A stretch of 17,087 nucleotides of DNA. Origin: an uncultured Clostridia bacterium (lineage in GTDB: Bacteria > Bacillota > Clostridia > Monoglobales > Monoglobaceae). The translations under genes were made by a program, and so were the position numbers. Location of the stretch: the NCBI GenBank assembly GCA_934463175.1, contig CAKSIW010000058.1:1-17087 (forward strand), written 5' to 3'. Below the pieces are notes generated by a model. That model did no database searches. It saw nothing but the letters and a program-made list of their open reading frames with translations, and had not been told where the DNA came from. The stretch's first letter is position 1. Each line of letters opens with the position of its first letter. Positions 7,938 through 14,410 of the stretch are shown here, one piece after another.

Positions 7938-9125
7938 ATGGATAGGTTAAAAAGCTTTAAATACACAAAGACGGCGTGTTATCTTGGCGCGGTCGTTCAA
8001 TCGACAGTGAGTGTTTTTCTGTCGCTTCTTGTTATGATATTCAGCCGCAGGTACGGAATACCGCTGGCAAAAATCACAGTTTTGCTGACGGTTAATTTTG
8101 TTGCCCAGTTCGCAACAGATTTGGCGGCAATTTTTGTCATTGACAAAATCGGTCGGAGAACCACCGTTGTTGCGGCGCATATCGTAACTGCTGCCGGATT
8201 TGCGGCTCTTGGGATTCTTCCCGAAATCATGACAGACGTATACTCGGGAATTTTTATATCGGTTTTGATGTTTTCAATCGGCGGAGGGCTGCTTGAGGTT
8301 ATTGTAAGCCCGATTTTTGACGCGTGTCCGTCGGAAAACAAGGCGGCAGAGATGAGCCGAATGCATGCAATGTTTTCAATCGGCTCGATATGCATTGTTC
8401 TCATCAGCACTGCATATTTTGCAGTGTTAGGACAGGAAAGGTGGCGTTGGCTGCCGTTTGTGTGGTCTGCGCTGGCACTGATGAATGCGGTGTTTTTCAT
8501 GCTTGTTCCGATTGGAGAGGCGCAGGCGGAGGGTGAGCGGCAGCCGATTTTTTCTCTGCTGCTTCAAAGGGAGTTCCTTTTGTTTGCGGTGATTATGATT
8601 TGCGGAGGCGCGGCGGAAATTGCAATGAGTCAGTGGGCGTCTGCTTTTGCGGAAGCCTCGCTCGGAGTTTCAAAGACTGTCGGGGATATTCTTGGACCGT
8701 GCATGTTTGCGGCAATGATGGCGGCGTCAAGGCTCACATACCCGAAAATTGCGGACAGGGTGAATCTGATGGGATATATAATGCTTTGCAGTGCTGTGTG
8801 CATTGCGGCATATATGCTGGCTGCGTTTTCGCCGATTTGGATTCTGGCTTTGGCAGGCTGCGGACTGTGCGGATTTTCGGTCGGAATTATGTGGCCGGGA
8901 ACGCTGAGCCTTGCGGCTGCGCGTCACCCTGAATGCGGAACGGCAATTTTTGCACTCATGGCACTTGCAGGGGACATAGGCTGCACGGCAGGTCCTGCGC
9001 TGGTCGGTGCTGTGTCGTCAGCCTTCGGCGGCAGCATTCGCATGGGCTTGTTTGCGGCATCGGTATTTCCGATTATTTTGTTTGCAGGAATGAAGGTGCT
9101 GAACAGAAAAAGACTGACGGACTGA
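7938..9125 (+). CDS. MFS-type membrane transporter
   Basis: A 395-residue polytopic membrane protein of major-facilitator size. About twelve hydrophobic segments alternate with short charged loops, and the loop after the second segment reads VIDKIGRRTTV (about 67-77), the MFS motif A (D-x-x-G-R-R). It has a positively charged short N-terminus (MDRLKSFKYTK) and ends in a basic NRKRLTD tail, both expected inside. It probably exports or imports a small metabolite by proton coupling; the substrate cannot be read from the sequence. It starts 10 bp after the DUF1015 stop codon, so the two are translationally linked. It is the last gene of the plus-strand run before a strong hairpin. Confidence 0.85.
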   Translation: MDRLKSFKYTKTACYLGAVVQSTVSVFLSLLVMIFSRRYGIPLAKITVLLTVNFVAQFATDLAAIFVIDKIGRRTTVVAAHIVTAAGFAALGILPEIMTDVYSGIFISVLMFSIGGGLLEVIVSPIFDACPSENKAAEMSRMHAMFSIGSICIVLISTAYFAVLGQERWRWLPFVWSALALMNAVFFMLVPIGEAQAEGERQPIFSLLLQREFLLFAVIMICGGAAEIAMSQWASAFAEASLGVSKTVGDILGPCMFAAMMAASRLTYPKIADRVNLMGYIMLCSAVCIAAYMLAAFSPIWILALAGCGLCGFSVGIMWPGTLSLAAARHPECGTAIFALMALAGDIGCTAGPALVGAVSSAFGGSIRMGLFAASVFPIILFAGMKVLNRKRLTD

Positions 9126-9228
9126 AAAAATGAACGGAACGTGCGTTTTGCCGCTCGCGGTCAGTCACTGTGCTTGGGCAGATATTGATAAACCAGTATT
9201 TAAAGCAGACGGATAAACGGAGCTGCTG

Positions 9229-9270
9229 AAAAAAACACGCATAACACTTCAAGGTGTTATGCGTGTTTTC
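9229..9270. terminator. Bidirectional intrinsic terminator between the MFS and M56 genes
   Basis: A 16-bp perfect stem (AAAACACGCATAACAC paired with its complement, about 9232-9247 and 9254-9269) around a six-base loop. It is followed by a T tract in both directions: TTTT then GTTTC on the plus strand, seven T on the minus strand. It lies between convergent genes and should stop both transcripts. Apart from this, 9126-9301 shows nothing coding. Confidence 0.85.
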
Positions 9271-9301
9271 GTTTCAGTGGCGGACTGCATATCGGGGAAT
9301 T

Positions 9302-11155
9302 TTAAAGACCTGTTGCAAACTCGTCAATCAAATATATGCCGTTTTGCTGCTTCAGTATCATATAAAATGATGTTTCGGTCTGATTCGGGTCAAAGACGGA
9401 ATTTTCGCCGGGTGTCATTGTCACATTTGCAAGAGCAACCCATTCACCGTCAGTGAAGCCTTTTTCAGCCAAATTATCAACTGTGCCTATGCTTAGGGGC
9501 GTTGCCCTTTTCATACCGAAAACATAACCATCACCGAAAAAGCCGTCTATGCAGCTTTGAGTGCAGTATCTTTTCATTTTTTCAAAATCCTGTTTGGAAA
9601 AAGCCGCAAAAAACAGCTCTGCCGTTCTGAAAGGATTTGTCATTTCGGATAATTCTTCATCTGACGGGACGGTTATATCTTTCCCGTTTTTGTCATATAT
9701 GCTGTAATCTATCTTCCATGGCTTCATCTCTAATATTGTGCTGATGTATGAATATGGAATATATGTATTTGAGTCTTTCAATAACGGTGCATTATCCATA
9801 ATTTTTTTGTCCGGTTCTGATATATTTGAAAGTGAATGCGTATTTATCAGAATTGCCGGCTTTTCAATTTCTATCTCATAATTGCTTATAACGGCAATAC
9901 TAACAATGCCCTGACCGTTGTTAAGTGATTTGTGTGCTTCATAAGCTTCTGCGTCATCAACAAAATAAGCTATATCCAAATCAATTTTTCCGTTATTCCA
10001 TTCTATTTTGCTGTCGGGGTGTTCCATAATGCCGACTTTTTCAAGCGTTTCTCTCAGCGGAACATATACCTCGCCGTTTTCGATGAAGGGTTTATTTGTG
10101 AGTTCAATTTTTTCACCGTTGCGTGTGATTTCAACAGTGTAGTCATCAGCCGTCAGATCCGATAACATGCCGCTTGCAAAAATCGTTGCTGAAAGCATAA
10201 CAACGGCAATGACAGCGGACAAAACCGACATAAATCTGCTTGTTGTTTTCTTATTCTTAATCATAATGAATCTCCTTTTCAGAATTTTTTTACTGCCTGT
10301 CATTTGGGTGGTAAGCGGAAGCTGTTTTGATTTATCGGTCGGAAGCAGGGAAAGAATTGTGCTGATATAGCTCATTTCCTCACTGTCCGACATGTCTTTT
10401 GTAACCGCAATGTCGCAGGATATTTCGCACTCTGCCGCAATTTGCTTTGAAACATACCACGAGGTGGGATTAAACCAATGCACGCACTTGACAAGCTCGG
10501 CAAACCATTTGTATAAAATATCGTGCCGCTTAAAATGCGTCATTTCGTGGCGCAGTATGTTATGTAACTGTTCATCGGACAGTTCCCTTTTCGGCAAAAT
10601 CAGCGTTGGTCTGAAAATACCCGCCATAAACGGTGACGCAATATTCTCCCACACCCGAACATTGATTTTCCTGCCGGTATATCGGCTGATTTCGGGACAG
10701 GATATAAGTTCGCCGTTTTTGCATATTTTAACCGTCAGCCTTATATACCGTGCAATGTTCAATAATATTAAAGCCATTGCGCCGATAAGCCATAAATATG
10801 CCGGAATATTCATTCGGCTGTTAATTATCCTGTTTCGCACAGCGGCTGCTTTCTGCAAAAGCTGCGGCTTTTGAGCCTTATCCGACTGCATGGTGTTTTC
10901 GGCTGTTTCGGGCTGTTCATCGGCGGCTGTCTGTTCTGTTTGTACCGTTTGTGCTGCAATGCTCGGCGCAGGCATCGGATTTACATTGAACCTCACAGGT
11001 ATAAGCATTACAAAAAGCACGCACAGCCATATATAATAATGCCATGAATATCCGAAAAGCTTTTTTGTGATAGGACGGAACAGACTGATTATAACCGCAG
11101 CGACAGTGCCGGCAAGTGATGTGATTAAAAAGGCTTTGAATGCTTCGGCAATCAA
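9302..11155 (-). CDS. M56 (BlaR1/MecR1-like) membrane metalloprotease with non-beta-lactam sensor region
   Basis: A 617-residue integral-membrane zinc protease that most likely senses an outside signal and inactivates the neighbouring BlaI-type repressor. Membrane segments appear near residues 5-26, 36-54, 118-139 and 306-329. The cytoplasmic protease loop has HEMTH at 203-207 and AECEISCD at 241-248, the M56 zinc ligand/CD motif. A KRRF stretch at 293-296 lies where S. aureus BlaR1 autocleaves. Unlike BlaR1 there is no penicillin-binding domain. The outer part carries two stalk-like repeats resembling the copper amine oxidase N domain (NGEVYVPLRETLEKVG, about 360-375; SNTYIPYSYISTIL, about 462-475) and an NTF2/DUF4829-like tail from about 505. 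It starts with TTG, overlapping the repressor's TGA, behind AAGGAGG. Confidence 0.85.
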   Translation of the reverse strand: MIAEAFKAFLITSLAGTVAAVIISLFRPITKKLFGYSWHYYIWLCVLFVMLIPVRFNVNPMPAPSIAAQTVQTEQTAADEQPETAENTMQSDKAQKPQLLQKAAAVRNRIINSRMNIPAYLWLIGAMALILLNIARYIRLTVKICKNGELISCPEISRYTGRKINVRVWENIASPFMAGIFRPTLILPKRELSDEQLHNILRHEMTHFKRHDILYKWFAELVKCVHWFNPTSWYVSKQIAAECEISCDIAVTKDMSDSEEMSYISTILSLLPTDKSKQLPLTTQMTGSKKILKRRFIMIKNKKTTSRFMSVLSAVIAVVMLSATIFASGMLSDLTADDYTVEITRNGEKIELTNKPFIENGEVYVPLRETLEKVGIMEHPDSKIEWNNGKIDLDIAYFVDDAEAYEAHKSLNNGQGIVSIAVISNYEIEIEKPAILINTHSLSNISEPDKKIMDNAPLLKDSNTYIPYSYISTILEMKPWKIDYSIYDKNGKDITVPSDEELSEMTNPFRTAELFFAAFSKQDFEKMKRYCTQSCIDGFFGDGYVFGMKRATPLSIGTVDNLAEKGFTDGEWVALANVTMTPGENSVFDPNQTETSFYMILKQQNGIYLIDEFATGL

Positions 11156-11529
11156 TTCCGACCCTCCTTATCCTCAAAAATCGCTTTCAGCTCTTTAATG
11201 TCTTTGTCCGAAAACTGTTCCTCTCTGAAAAGTGCGGCAACCAAGTTTTCGGCAGAGCCGTCAAACAGATTTTTAATAAGACTTTTCACCTGCGATTTTT
11301 TATATTCCTTTGCTGTCAGACGCGGGGTGTAGTACCACGCCTTGCCCCGTCTTTCGGCAGACAGTGCCCCTTTTTCAACAAGCCTTGCAAGGAAGGTGGC
11401 AATTGTTGTGCGTTTCCAGCCCTTTTCCTCAACGGCTTTCCCGATTGCCGCCGAGCCGATCGGCTCATCTGCTTCCCACACAACCTTCATGATTTCAAGC
11501 TCCGCTTCGCCTATGTTTATATTTGTCAT
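11152..11529 (-). CDS. BlaI/MecI-family winged-helix repressor
   Basis: A 125-residue dimeric DNA-binding repressor. The N-terminal winged helix runs from INIGEAELEIMKVVW to GKAWYYTPR (about 4-70), with the recognition helix around WKRTTIATFLARLVEKGAL. The C-terminal dimerisation helices contain ENLVAALF (94-101), where the protease cut site of S. aureus BlaI (N101-F102) would fall. The ATG at 11529 is chosen over an in-frame TTG 15 bp upstream because GGAGG lies 7-8 bp before the ATG and the TTG overlaps that site. It overlaps the M56 gene by four bases (TTGA), the usual blaI-blaR1 arrangement. A promoter with a dyad operator lies directly upstream, so autoregulation is expected. No beta-lactamase gene is nearby; the real target genes are unknown. 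Confidence 0.92.
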   Translation of the reverse strand: MTNINIGEAELEIMKVVWEADEPIGSAAIGKAVEEKGWKRTTIATFLARLVEKGALSAERRGKAWYYTPRLTAKEYKKSQVKSLIKNLFDGSAENLVAALFREEQFSDKDIKELKAIFEDKEGRN

Positions 11530-11570
11530 ATGGTATACCTCCAATATATTCTACTTTTGTCGACATATAA

Positions 11571-11599
11571 AGTCTACCATGTTAGACATAATTTGTCAA
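11571..11599 (-). promoter_or_regulatory. Promoter of the BlaI-M56 operon with dyad operator
   Basis: On the minus strand TTGACA (11594-11599) and TAGACT (11571-11576) are 17 bp apart. A perfect dyad GTCTA-N6-TAGAC (11572-11587) covers the -10 and part of the spacer, a position suited to repression. The CTAC...TAG core resembles BlaI/MecI operators. Repression by the adjacent repressor is inferred. Confidence 0.7.
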
Positions 11600-11709
11600 G
11601 CCCATTTTCAGAATTTATAAAATATATTTTTAAAGCCTTTTGGAACATATAAAAGGGTTACGCTTCAAGCCCGAAATTTGCCGAATGCGGCTGTATGCAT
11701 TATGAAAAC

Positions 11710-11745
11710 AGCAAAACGGCATAGAAAAATACTATGCCGTTTTAA
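11710..11745 (-). terminator. Intrinsic terminator of the DUF5662 gene
   Basis: A 12-bp perfect stem AAAACGGCATAG (11713-11724) with its complement at 11732-11743 and a seven-base A/T loop. On the minus strand four T residues and a further T-rich stretch follow. It lies about 40 bp past the DUF5662 stop codon and before the promoter of the BlaI operon. The rest of 11600-11783 shows no gene. Confidence 0.7.
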
Positions 11746-11783
11746 CAAAAATAATATATTTAATCAAGAAACTGCATTTTGTG

Positions 11784-12308
11784 TCATCTGTAGCTTTTCA
11801 CATACCGGAAGGTTTCGGCCTCTCCGCGTTCCGCGAGCATTCTCAGCCATGACTCAATCAGCTCCGAGGTCTCGGGGTGAATTGAACGCCGCGGCTTTCC
11901 TCTCAGAAAATATTCCAGAGGGTGCTTGTCGGTGTAGTTTTTTCCCTGATAGATTTTGCTTGCGGCAACTCTGTCACAGAACATTTCCTTAACAAACACA
12001 AGCGGCATTCTGACAGGCTCCACCTTCTTGGTGGAGGGGTTATAGTCTGTCCAGTATTCAAAATGATGACGGTTTCTGCCCTTGTGATGAAGCCATGCCG
12101 CGGAATATCCGAATTCCGCACGTTCACCCTCATTCGGGCTGCGGTCGCCCGTATAGAAACGAACACCTGCCCAAAACTCTGTCGGGCTGTATTTTGACAG
12201 ATCGTGCAGAAATCCGCGGTGCGGAATCCCTGCCCTGATGCAGTTCGCAATGACGGCATGGCGATGCCGTGTTATTGTTCCGAGGTGTCCAAAAAATTTT
12301 TTTATCAT
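11784..12308 (-). CDS. DUF5662 family protein
   Basis: A 174-residue soluble protein of unknown function. The family is recognised from GFLHDLSKYSPTEFW (33-47), YTGDRSPNEGERAEFGYSAAW (52-72), HHKGRNRHHFEYW (74-86) and the closing EMFCDRVAASKIYQGKNY block (108-125). The many conserved His/Asp/Glu residues (H35-D36, H74-H75, H81-H82, E108, D112) look like a metal site similar to HD-domain phosphohydrolases; this is inference and no reaction is known to me. The start at 12308 is preferred over upstream in-frame codons because conservation begins there and a GGGAG lies upstream, at a long 12-bp spacing; the frame continues upstream only through low-complexity sequence read from the neighbouring gene. 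It has its own promoter and terminator. Confidence 0.8.
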   Translation of the reverse strand: MIKKFFGHLGTITRHRHAVIANCIRAGIPHRGFLHDLSKYSPTEFWAGVRFYTGDRSPNEGERAEFGYSAAWLHHKGRNRHHFEYWTDYNPSTKKVEPVRMPLVFVKEMFCDRVAASKIYQGKNYTDKHPLEYFLRGKPRRSIHPETSELIESWLRMLAERGEAETFRYVKSYR

Positions 12309-12342
12309 AATCGGTATGCTCCCTTTTTTTCGGCTGATATAT

Positions 12343-12371
12343 ATTCTATCACAAAACTCAAAAAAATGCAA
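12343..12371 (-). promoter_or_regulatory. Promoter of the DUF5662 gene, overlapping an upstream terminator tail
   Basis: On the minus strand TTGCAT (12366-12371) and TAGAAT (12343-12348) are 17 bp apart, and six of the seven T residues of the preceding terminator lie within the spacer. The ATG follows about 35 bp downstream. Confidence 0.5.
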
Positions 12372-12398
12372 ACGGTATTCCCGAAAGAGGGAATACCG
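12360..12398 (-). terminator. Intrinsic terminator of the cysteine-rich peptide genes
   Basis: A 10-bp perfect stem (12373-12382 with 12389-12398, CGGTATTCCC and its complement), a six-base loop, and on the minus strand TTTGCA followed by seven T residues. It lies 14 bp after the stop of the second peptide gene. Confidence 0.8.
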
Positions 12399-12411
12399 CC
12401 TGCACCATTTG

Positions 12412-12525
12412 TCAGCAGCCGCAGCCGCAGCTGTTGTTGTTGCCGTTGTCACAGCAGCAGCAAATGATGAGAATCAAAACGATTATCCAAAGGCAGTTAT
12501 CGTTGCCAAAACCTCCGAAGCACAT
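12412..12525 (-). CDS. Cysteine-rich single-helix micropeptide, second of a tandem pair
   Basis: A 37-residue protein, too short for common gene-calling limits. It begins MCFGGFGNDN, runs into a hydrophobic stretch CLWIIVLILII (11-21), then CCCC (22-25), an Asn-rich linker and a SCGCGC end. Nine of 37 residues are cysteine. The start at 12525 has a perfect AAGGAGG site with an 8-bp spacing; another ATG four bases upstream is only 4 bp from the site and opens a ten-codon frame, so it is rejected. It shares CFGG, ND, CLWII and CCCC with the peptide encoded just upstream, hence a tandem duplication. Similar short Cys-rich clostridial proteins sometimes carry database names such as 'chorion class high-cysteine' proteins, which says nothing of function. 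Membrane insertion and metal or disulfide chemistry are guesses. Confidence 0.75.
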   Translation of the reverse strand: MCFGGFGNDNCLWIIVLILIICCCCDNGNNNSCGCGC

Positions 12526-12566
12526 ACATTACACCTCCTTTCATAAAAAGGCTGGTTTAAGTATTA

Positions 12567-12698
12567 TCAGTCACAGCAGCAGCCGTTGCCCGATAAGCGG
12601 TTGTTGTTATTATTTCCGCAGCAGCAGCAAACAATGATCAGAAGAAGTATGATCCACAGGCATGAATCGTTACCTCCGCATCCTCCAAAGCAACCCAT
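12567..12698 (-). CDS. Cysteine-rich single-helix micropeptide, first of a tandem pair
   Basis: A 43-residue protein: MGCFGGCGGNDS, the hydrophobic CLWIILLLIIV (13-23), CCCC (24-27), an Asn run, and a GCCCD end; ten cysteines in all. The ATG at 12698 has GGAGG 8 bp upstream, which fixes the start inside a longer open frame whose upstream part is unsupported. The second paralog starts 41 bp after its stop on the same strand, probably on the same message, and a strong terminator follows the pair. The GCN-like triplets here are simply runs of Cys and Asn codons. The layout (glycine-rich head, one helix, cysteine cluster at the membrane edge, polar tail) suggests a small membrane or spore-associated protein. 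I do not recognise a defined family with function. Confidence 0.75.
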   Translation of the reverse strand: MGCFGGCGGNDSCLWIILLLIIVCCCCGNNNNNRLSGNGCCCD

Positions 12699-12737
12699 AA
12701 AGAACACCTCCGAATGAAAAAATTTTTTACTCAATCC

Positions 12738-12765
12738 TATAATATGAATTTTGTCTGATTGTGTT
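12738..12765 (-). promoter_or_regulatory. Possible sigma-K-type promoter for the cysteine-rich peptides
   Basis: On the minus strand AACA (12762-12765) is followed 16 bp after its AC by CATATTATA (12738-12746), fitting the mother-cell sigma-K pattern mACm-N16/17-gCATAnnnTa except for the first g. Transcription would begin near 12730, about 30 nt before the ATG. A sigma-A reading (GTAACA-17-TATTAT) is also possible. The pattern is short and could arise by chance in AT-rich DNA. Confidence 0.35.
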
Positions 12766-12883
12766 ACTGAAAGCTTCCTTTGTTTTTCTGCCGGCTTGCT
12801 GCCGTTTTTGAAGCTGTTTAATGTATTATATGTATTTTGACGCAATGGGTGTTTTGTCCGTGTAATATTTTAAAAATGTATTC

Positions 12884-12912
12884 TTGACTTTTGAAAACGG
12901 ATAGAGTACAAT
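12884..12912 (+). promoter_or_regulatory. tmk promoter, sigma-A type
   Basis: TTGACT (12884-12889), a 17-bp spacer and TACAAT (12907-12912), 31 bp before the tmk start codon. The rest of 12770-12883 shows nothing I can name. Confidence 0.75.
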
Positions 12913-12943
12913 TATATACGGAAAAAGCAAAGGAGAGTTGAAA

Positions 12944-13582
12944 ATGGGCGAAAAGGGAAGGTTTATTGTTTTTGAGGGCATTGACGGGAGCGGAAAAAGC
13001 ACACAGCTGAAGCTGCTGTCGGAGCGGCTTTCGGCAAGCGGAATTGAGTGTGTTGAGACGCTGGAGCCGACTTTCGGCATGGTCGGAGGTCCTCTTCATG
13101 ACATACTTTCGGGAAAGCTTAAAGCGGATCCCAGAGTTTGTGCCGCAATGTTTGCCGCGGACAGGCTTGACCATGTGCTGAACCCCGAATGCGGCGTTCT
13201 CAGAAGCCTTTCGGAGGGGAAGTGGGTTCTATGCGACAGATATTATTTTTCGTCCTATGCATATCAAAGCGTTGAGGTGCCGCAGGAGTGGGTTGTTGCG
13301 GCAAACAGCCTTTGTGCGGACACACTGCGTCCCGACATAACAATTTTTATTGATGTTTCACCCGAGACGGCAATGGAGAGGATAAACAAAAACCGAGGAA
13401 AAACCGAGATATATGAAAATCTTGAACGGCTGACTGCTGTGCGCAGGGCATATTTTGACGCGTTTGAACGAATGAAGGAGACGGAAAAGATTGCGGTGTT
13501 TGACGGAAACCGTGATGTTTCCGAAATTGCGGACGAAATAGAGAATTTTGTGAGAAATTCTATATTTTTCACAAAGCGGTAA
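12944..13582 (+). CDS. tmk: Thymidylate kinase
   Basis: Phosphorylates dTMP to dTDP with ATP, an essential step of dTTP supply. 212 residues, normal length. The P-loop EGIDGSGKST spans residues 11-20 and the dTMP-binding DRYYFSSYAYQ block lies near the middle, with the TIFIDVSPETAMERI strand and the lid region RINKNRGKTEIYENLERL behind it. The ATG at 12944 is chosen over an in-frame TTG two codons upstream because AGGAGAG gives an 8-bp spacing to the ATG. It has its own promoter, and it is divergent from the micropeptide genes. The wall-hydrolase gene downstream also has its own promoter, so tmk may be monocistronic; no clear terminator follows it, only a small TGCC-GAAA-GGCA hairpin at 13611-13622 without a T tract. 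Confidence 0.96.
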   Translation: MGEKGRFIVFEGIDGSGKSTQLKLLSERLSASGIECVETLEPTFGMVGGPLHDILSGKLKADPRVCAAMFAADRLDHVLNPECGVLRSLSEGKWVLCDRYYFSSYAYQSVEVPQEWVVAANSLCADTLRPDITIFIDVSPETAMERINKNRGKTEIYENLERLTAVRRAYFDAFERMKETEKIAVFDGNRDVSEIADEIENFVRNSIFFTKR

Positions 13583-13588
13583 TCATTT

Positions 13589-13605
13589 TGTAAACAATTT
13601 GTAAC
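13589..13605 (+). promoter_or_regulatory. WalR (YycF)-type direct-repeat box
   Basis: TGTAAA-CAATT-TGTAAC is an exact fit to the WalR recognition pattern TGTWAH-N5-TGTWAH. It ends 17 bp before the -35 of the following NlpC/P60 promoter, a suitable place for activation. WalRK is known to control wall hydrolases such as CwlO, LytE and YocH in Bacillus. Identification rests on the motif and the target class. Confidence 0.6.
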
Positions 13606-13622
13606 ATTTTTGCCGAAAGGCA

Positions 13623-13651
13623 TTGACAAATGACGCAAAAAAAGGTATAAT
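13623..13651 (+). promoter_or_regulatory. Full-consensus sigma-A promoter of the NlpC/P60 gene
   Basis: TTGACA (13623-13628), 17 bp, TATAAT (13646-13651): twelve of twelve consensus bases at the ideal spacing. The leader is about 60 nt and purine-rich, ending in the GGAGGT site at 13705-13710. Confidence 0.9.
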
Positions 13652-13718
13652 TGTTCTTGTATTTAAAATTTGTTGAAAGGAGAACCAAAGGAAAAATAGG
13701 ATTCGGAGGTAATTTAAT

Positions 13719-14396
13719 TTGCAGTATTTAAAAAGAATTTTTGCAGCTGCGGCTGCTTTGTGTATAGTGTTGTCAACGTCTGTCATGCCGTCTTATGCGG
13801 CTGAAGGCTCATACGGAATTGTAACGGCGTCTGTTTTGAACATTCGTCAGGGAGCGACAACCGCGTCGGCGATTGTCGGACAAGCAGCAAACGGAACCTG
13901 TCTCACGGTGCATTGGCTGGAGCCGGGCTGGGCGAGAATCAGCTACGGCGGAGTTGAAGGATATGTTTCACTTGACTATCTGAGGGTTATGAGCGGTGAA
14001 ATGCCGTCCAGAAGCGACGCGGTTTCATCACGCGGACAAGCTGTTGTTGAGCTTGCCAAGCAGTATCTCGGAACACCGTACAGATATGGCGGAGCAGCTC
14101 CCGGAGGATTTGACTGCAGCGGTTTTGTATATTACATATACAGTCAGATGGGTGTGACGCTCAACCGTGTTGCGGCGGATCAGATGACAAACGGAACATG
14201 GGTTGACAAGGGCAATCTTCAGCCGGGAGACATAGTCGGTTTCACAAACAGCAGCGGATACATAAACCATGTCGGCATATATGCCGGAAACGGTATGATG
14301 ATTCATTCGCCGCAGACTGGTGACGTTGTTAAGTTTGAAAGCATTGTCACAGGAAACTATGCAAGGCGTTTGACGTGCGGAAGAAGAATTTTCTAA
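13719..14396 (+). CDS. Secreted SH3b-NlpC/P60 peptidoglycan endopeptidase
   Basis: Cuts peptide stems of peptidoglycan (gamma-D-Glu-diamino acid bonds in the family) outside the cell. 225 residues. A signal peptide (MQYLKRIF followed by an Ala/Leu/Val core) ends near Ala27-Ala28 in MPSYAAEG. A bacterial SH3 domain covers about 33-90 (VTASVLNIRQGAT through WARISYGGVEGYVS) and binds the wall. The NlpC/P60 domain follows, with catalytic Cys133 in FDCSGFVYYIY, His184 in NHVGIYAG and a third polar residue near His196 in MIHSP. The start is TTG at 13719, decided by GGAGGT 8 bp upstream and by the signal peptide beginning there. It is a single gene between a consensus promoter and a terminator, with a WalR-type box upstream. 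Confidence 0.93.
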   Translation: MQYLKRIFAAAAALCIVLSTSVMPSYAAEGSYGIVTASVLNIRQGATTASAIVGQAANGTCLTVHWLEPGWARISYGGVEGYVSLDYLRVMSGEMPSRSDAVSSRGQAVVELAKQYLGTPYRYGGAAPGGFDCSGFVYYIYSQMGVTLNRVAADQMTNGTWVDKGNLQPGDIVGFTNSSGYINHVGIYAGNGMMIHSPQTGDVVKFESIVTGNYARRLTCGRRIF

Positions 14397-14410
14397 ACAA
14401 ATTGATTGTT

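Noticed and set aside
10392..10874. 160-codon open frame on the plus strand
   Set aside because: It lies entirely opposite the M56 protease gene, has no ribosome binding site and no recognisable protein features.
9302..11529. Beta-lactam resistance module (blaR1-blaI)
   Set aside because: No penicillin-binding sensor domain and no beta-lactamase or mec gene in the window; only the signalling core is shared.
12309..12452. N-terminal extension of the DUF5662 protein with an Ala/Thr run
   Set aside because: It reads through the terminator and the end of the preceding micropeptide gene; the ribosome binding site and conserved sequence support the ATG at 12308.
12412..12620. GCAGCAGC-like triplet repeats suggesting a microsatellite or repeat array
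   Set aside because: On the minus strand these triplets are Cys and Asn codons of two short genes with good ribosome binding sites, so they are coding and not a repeat array.
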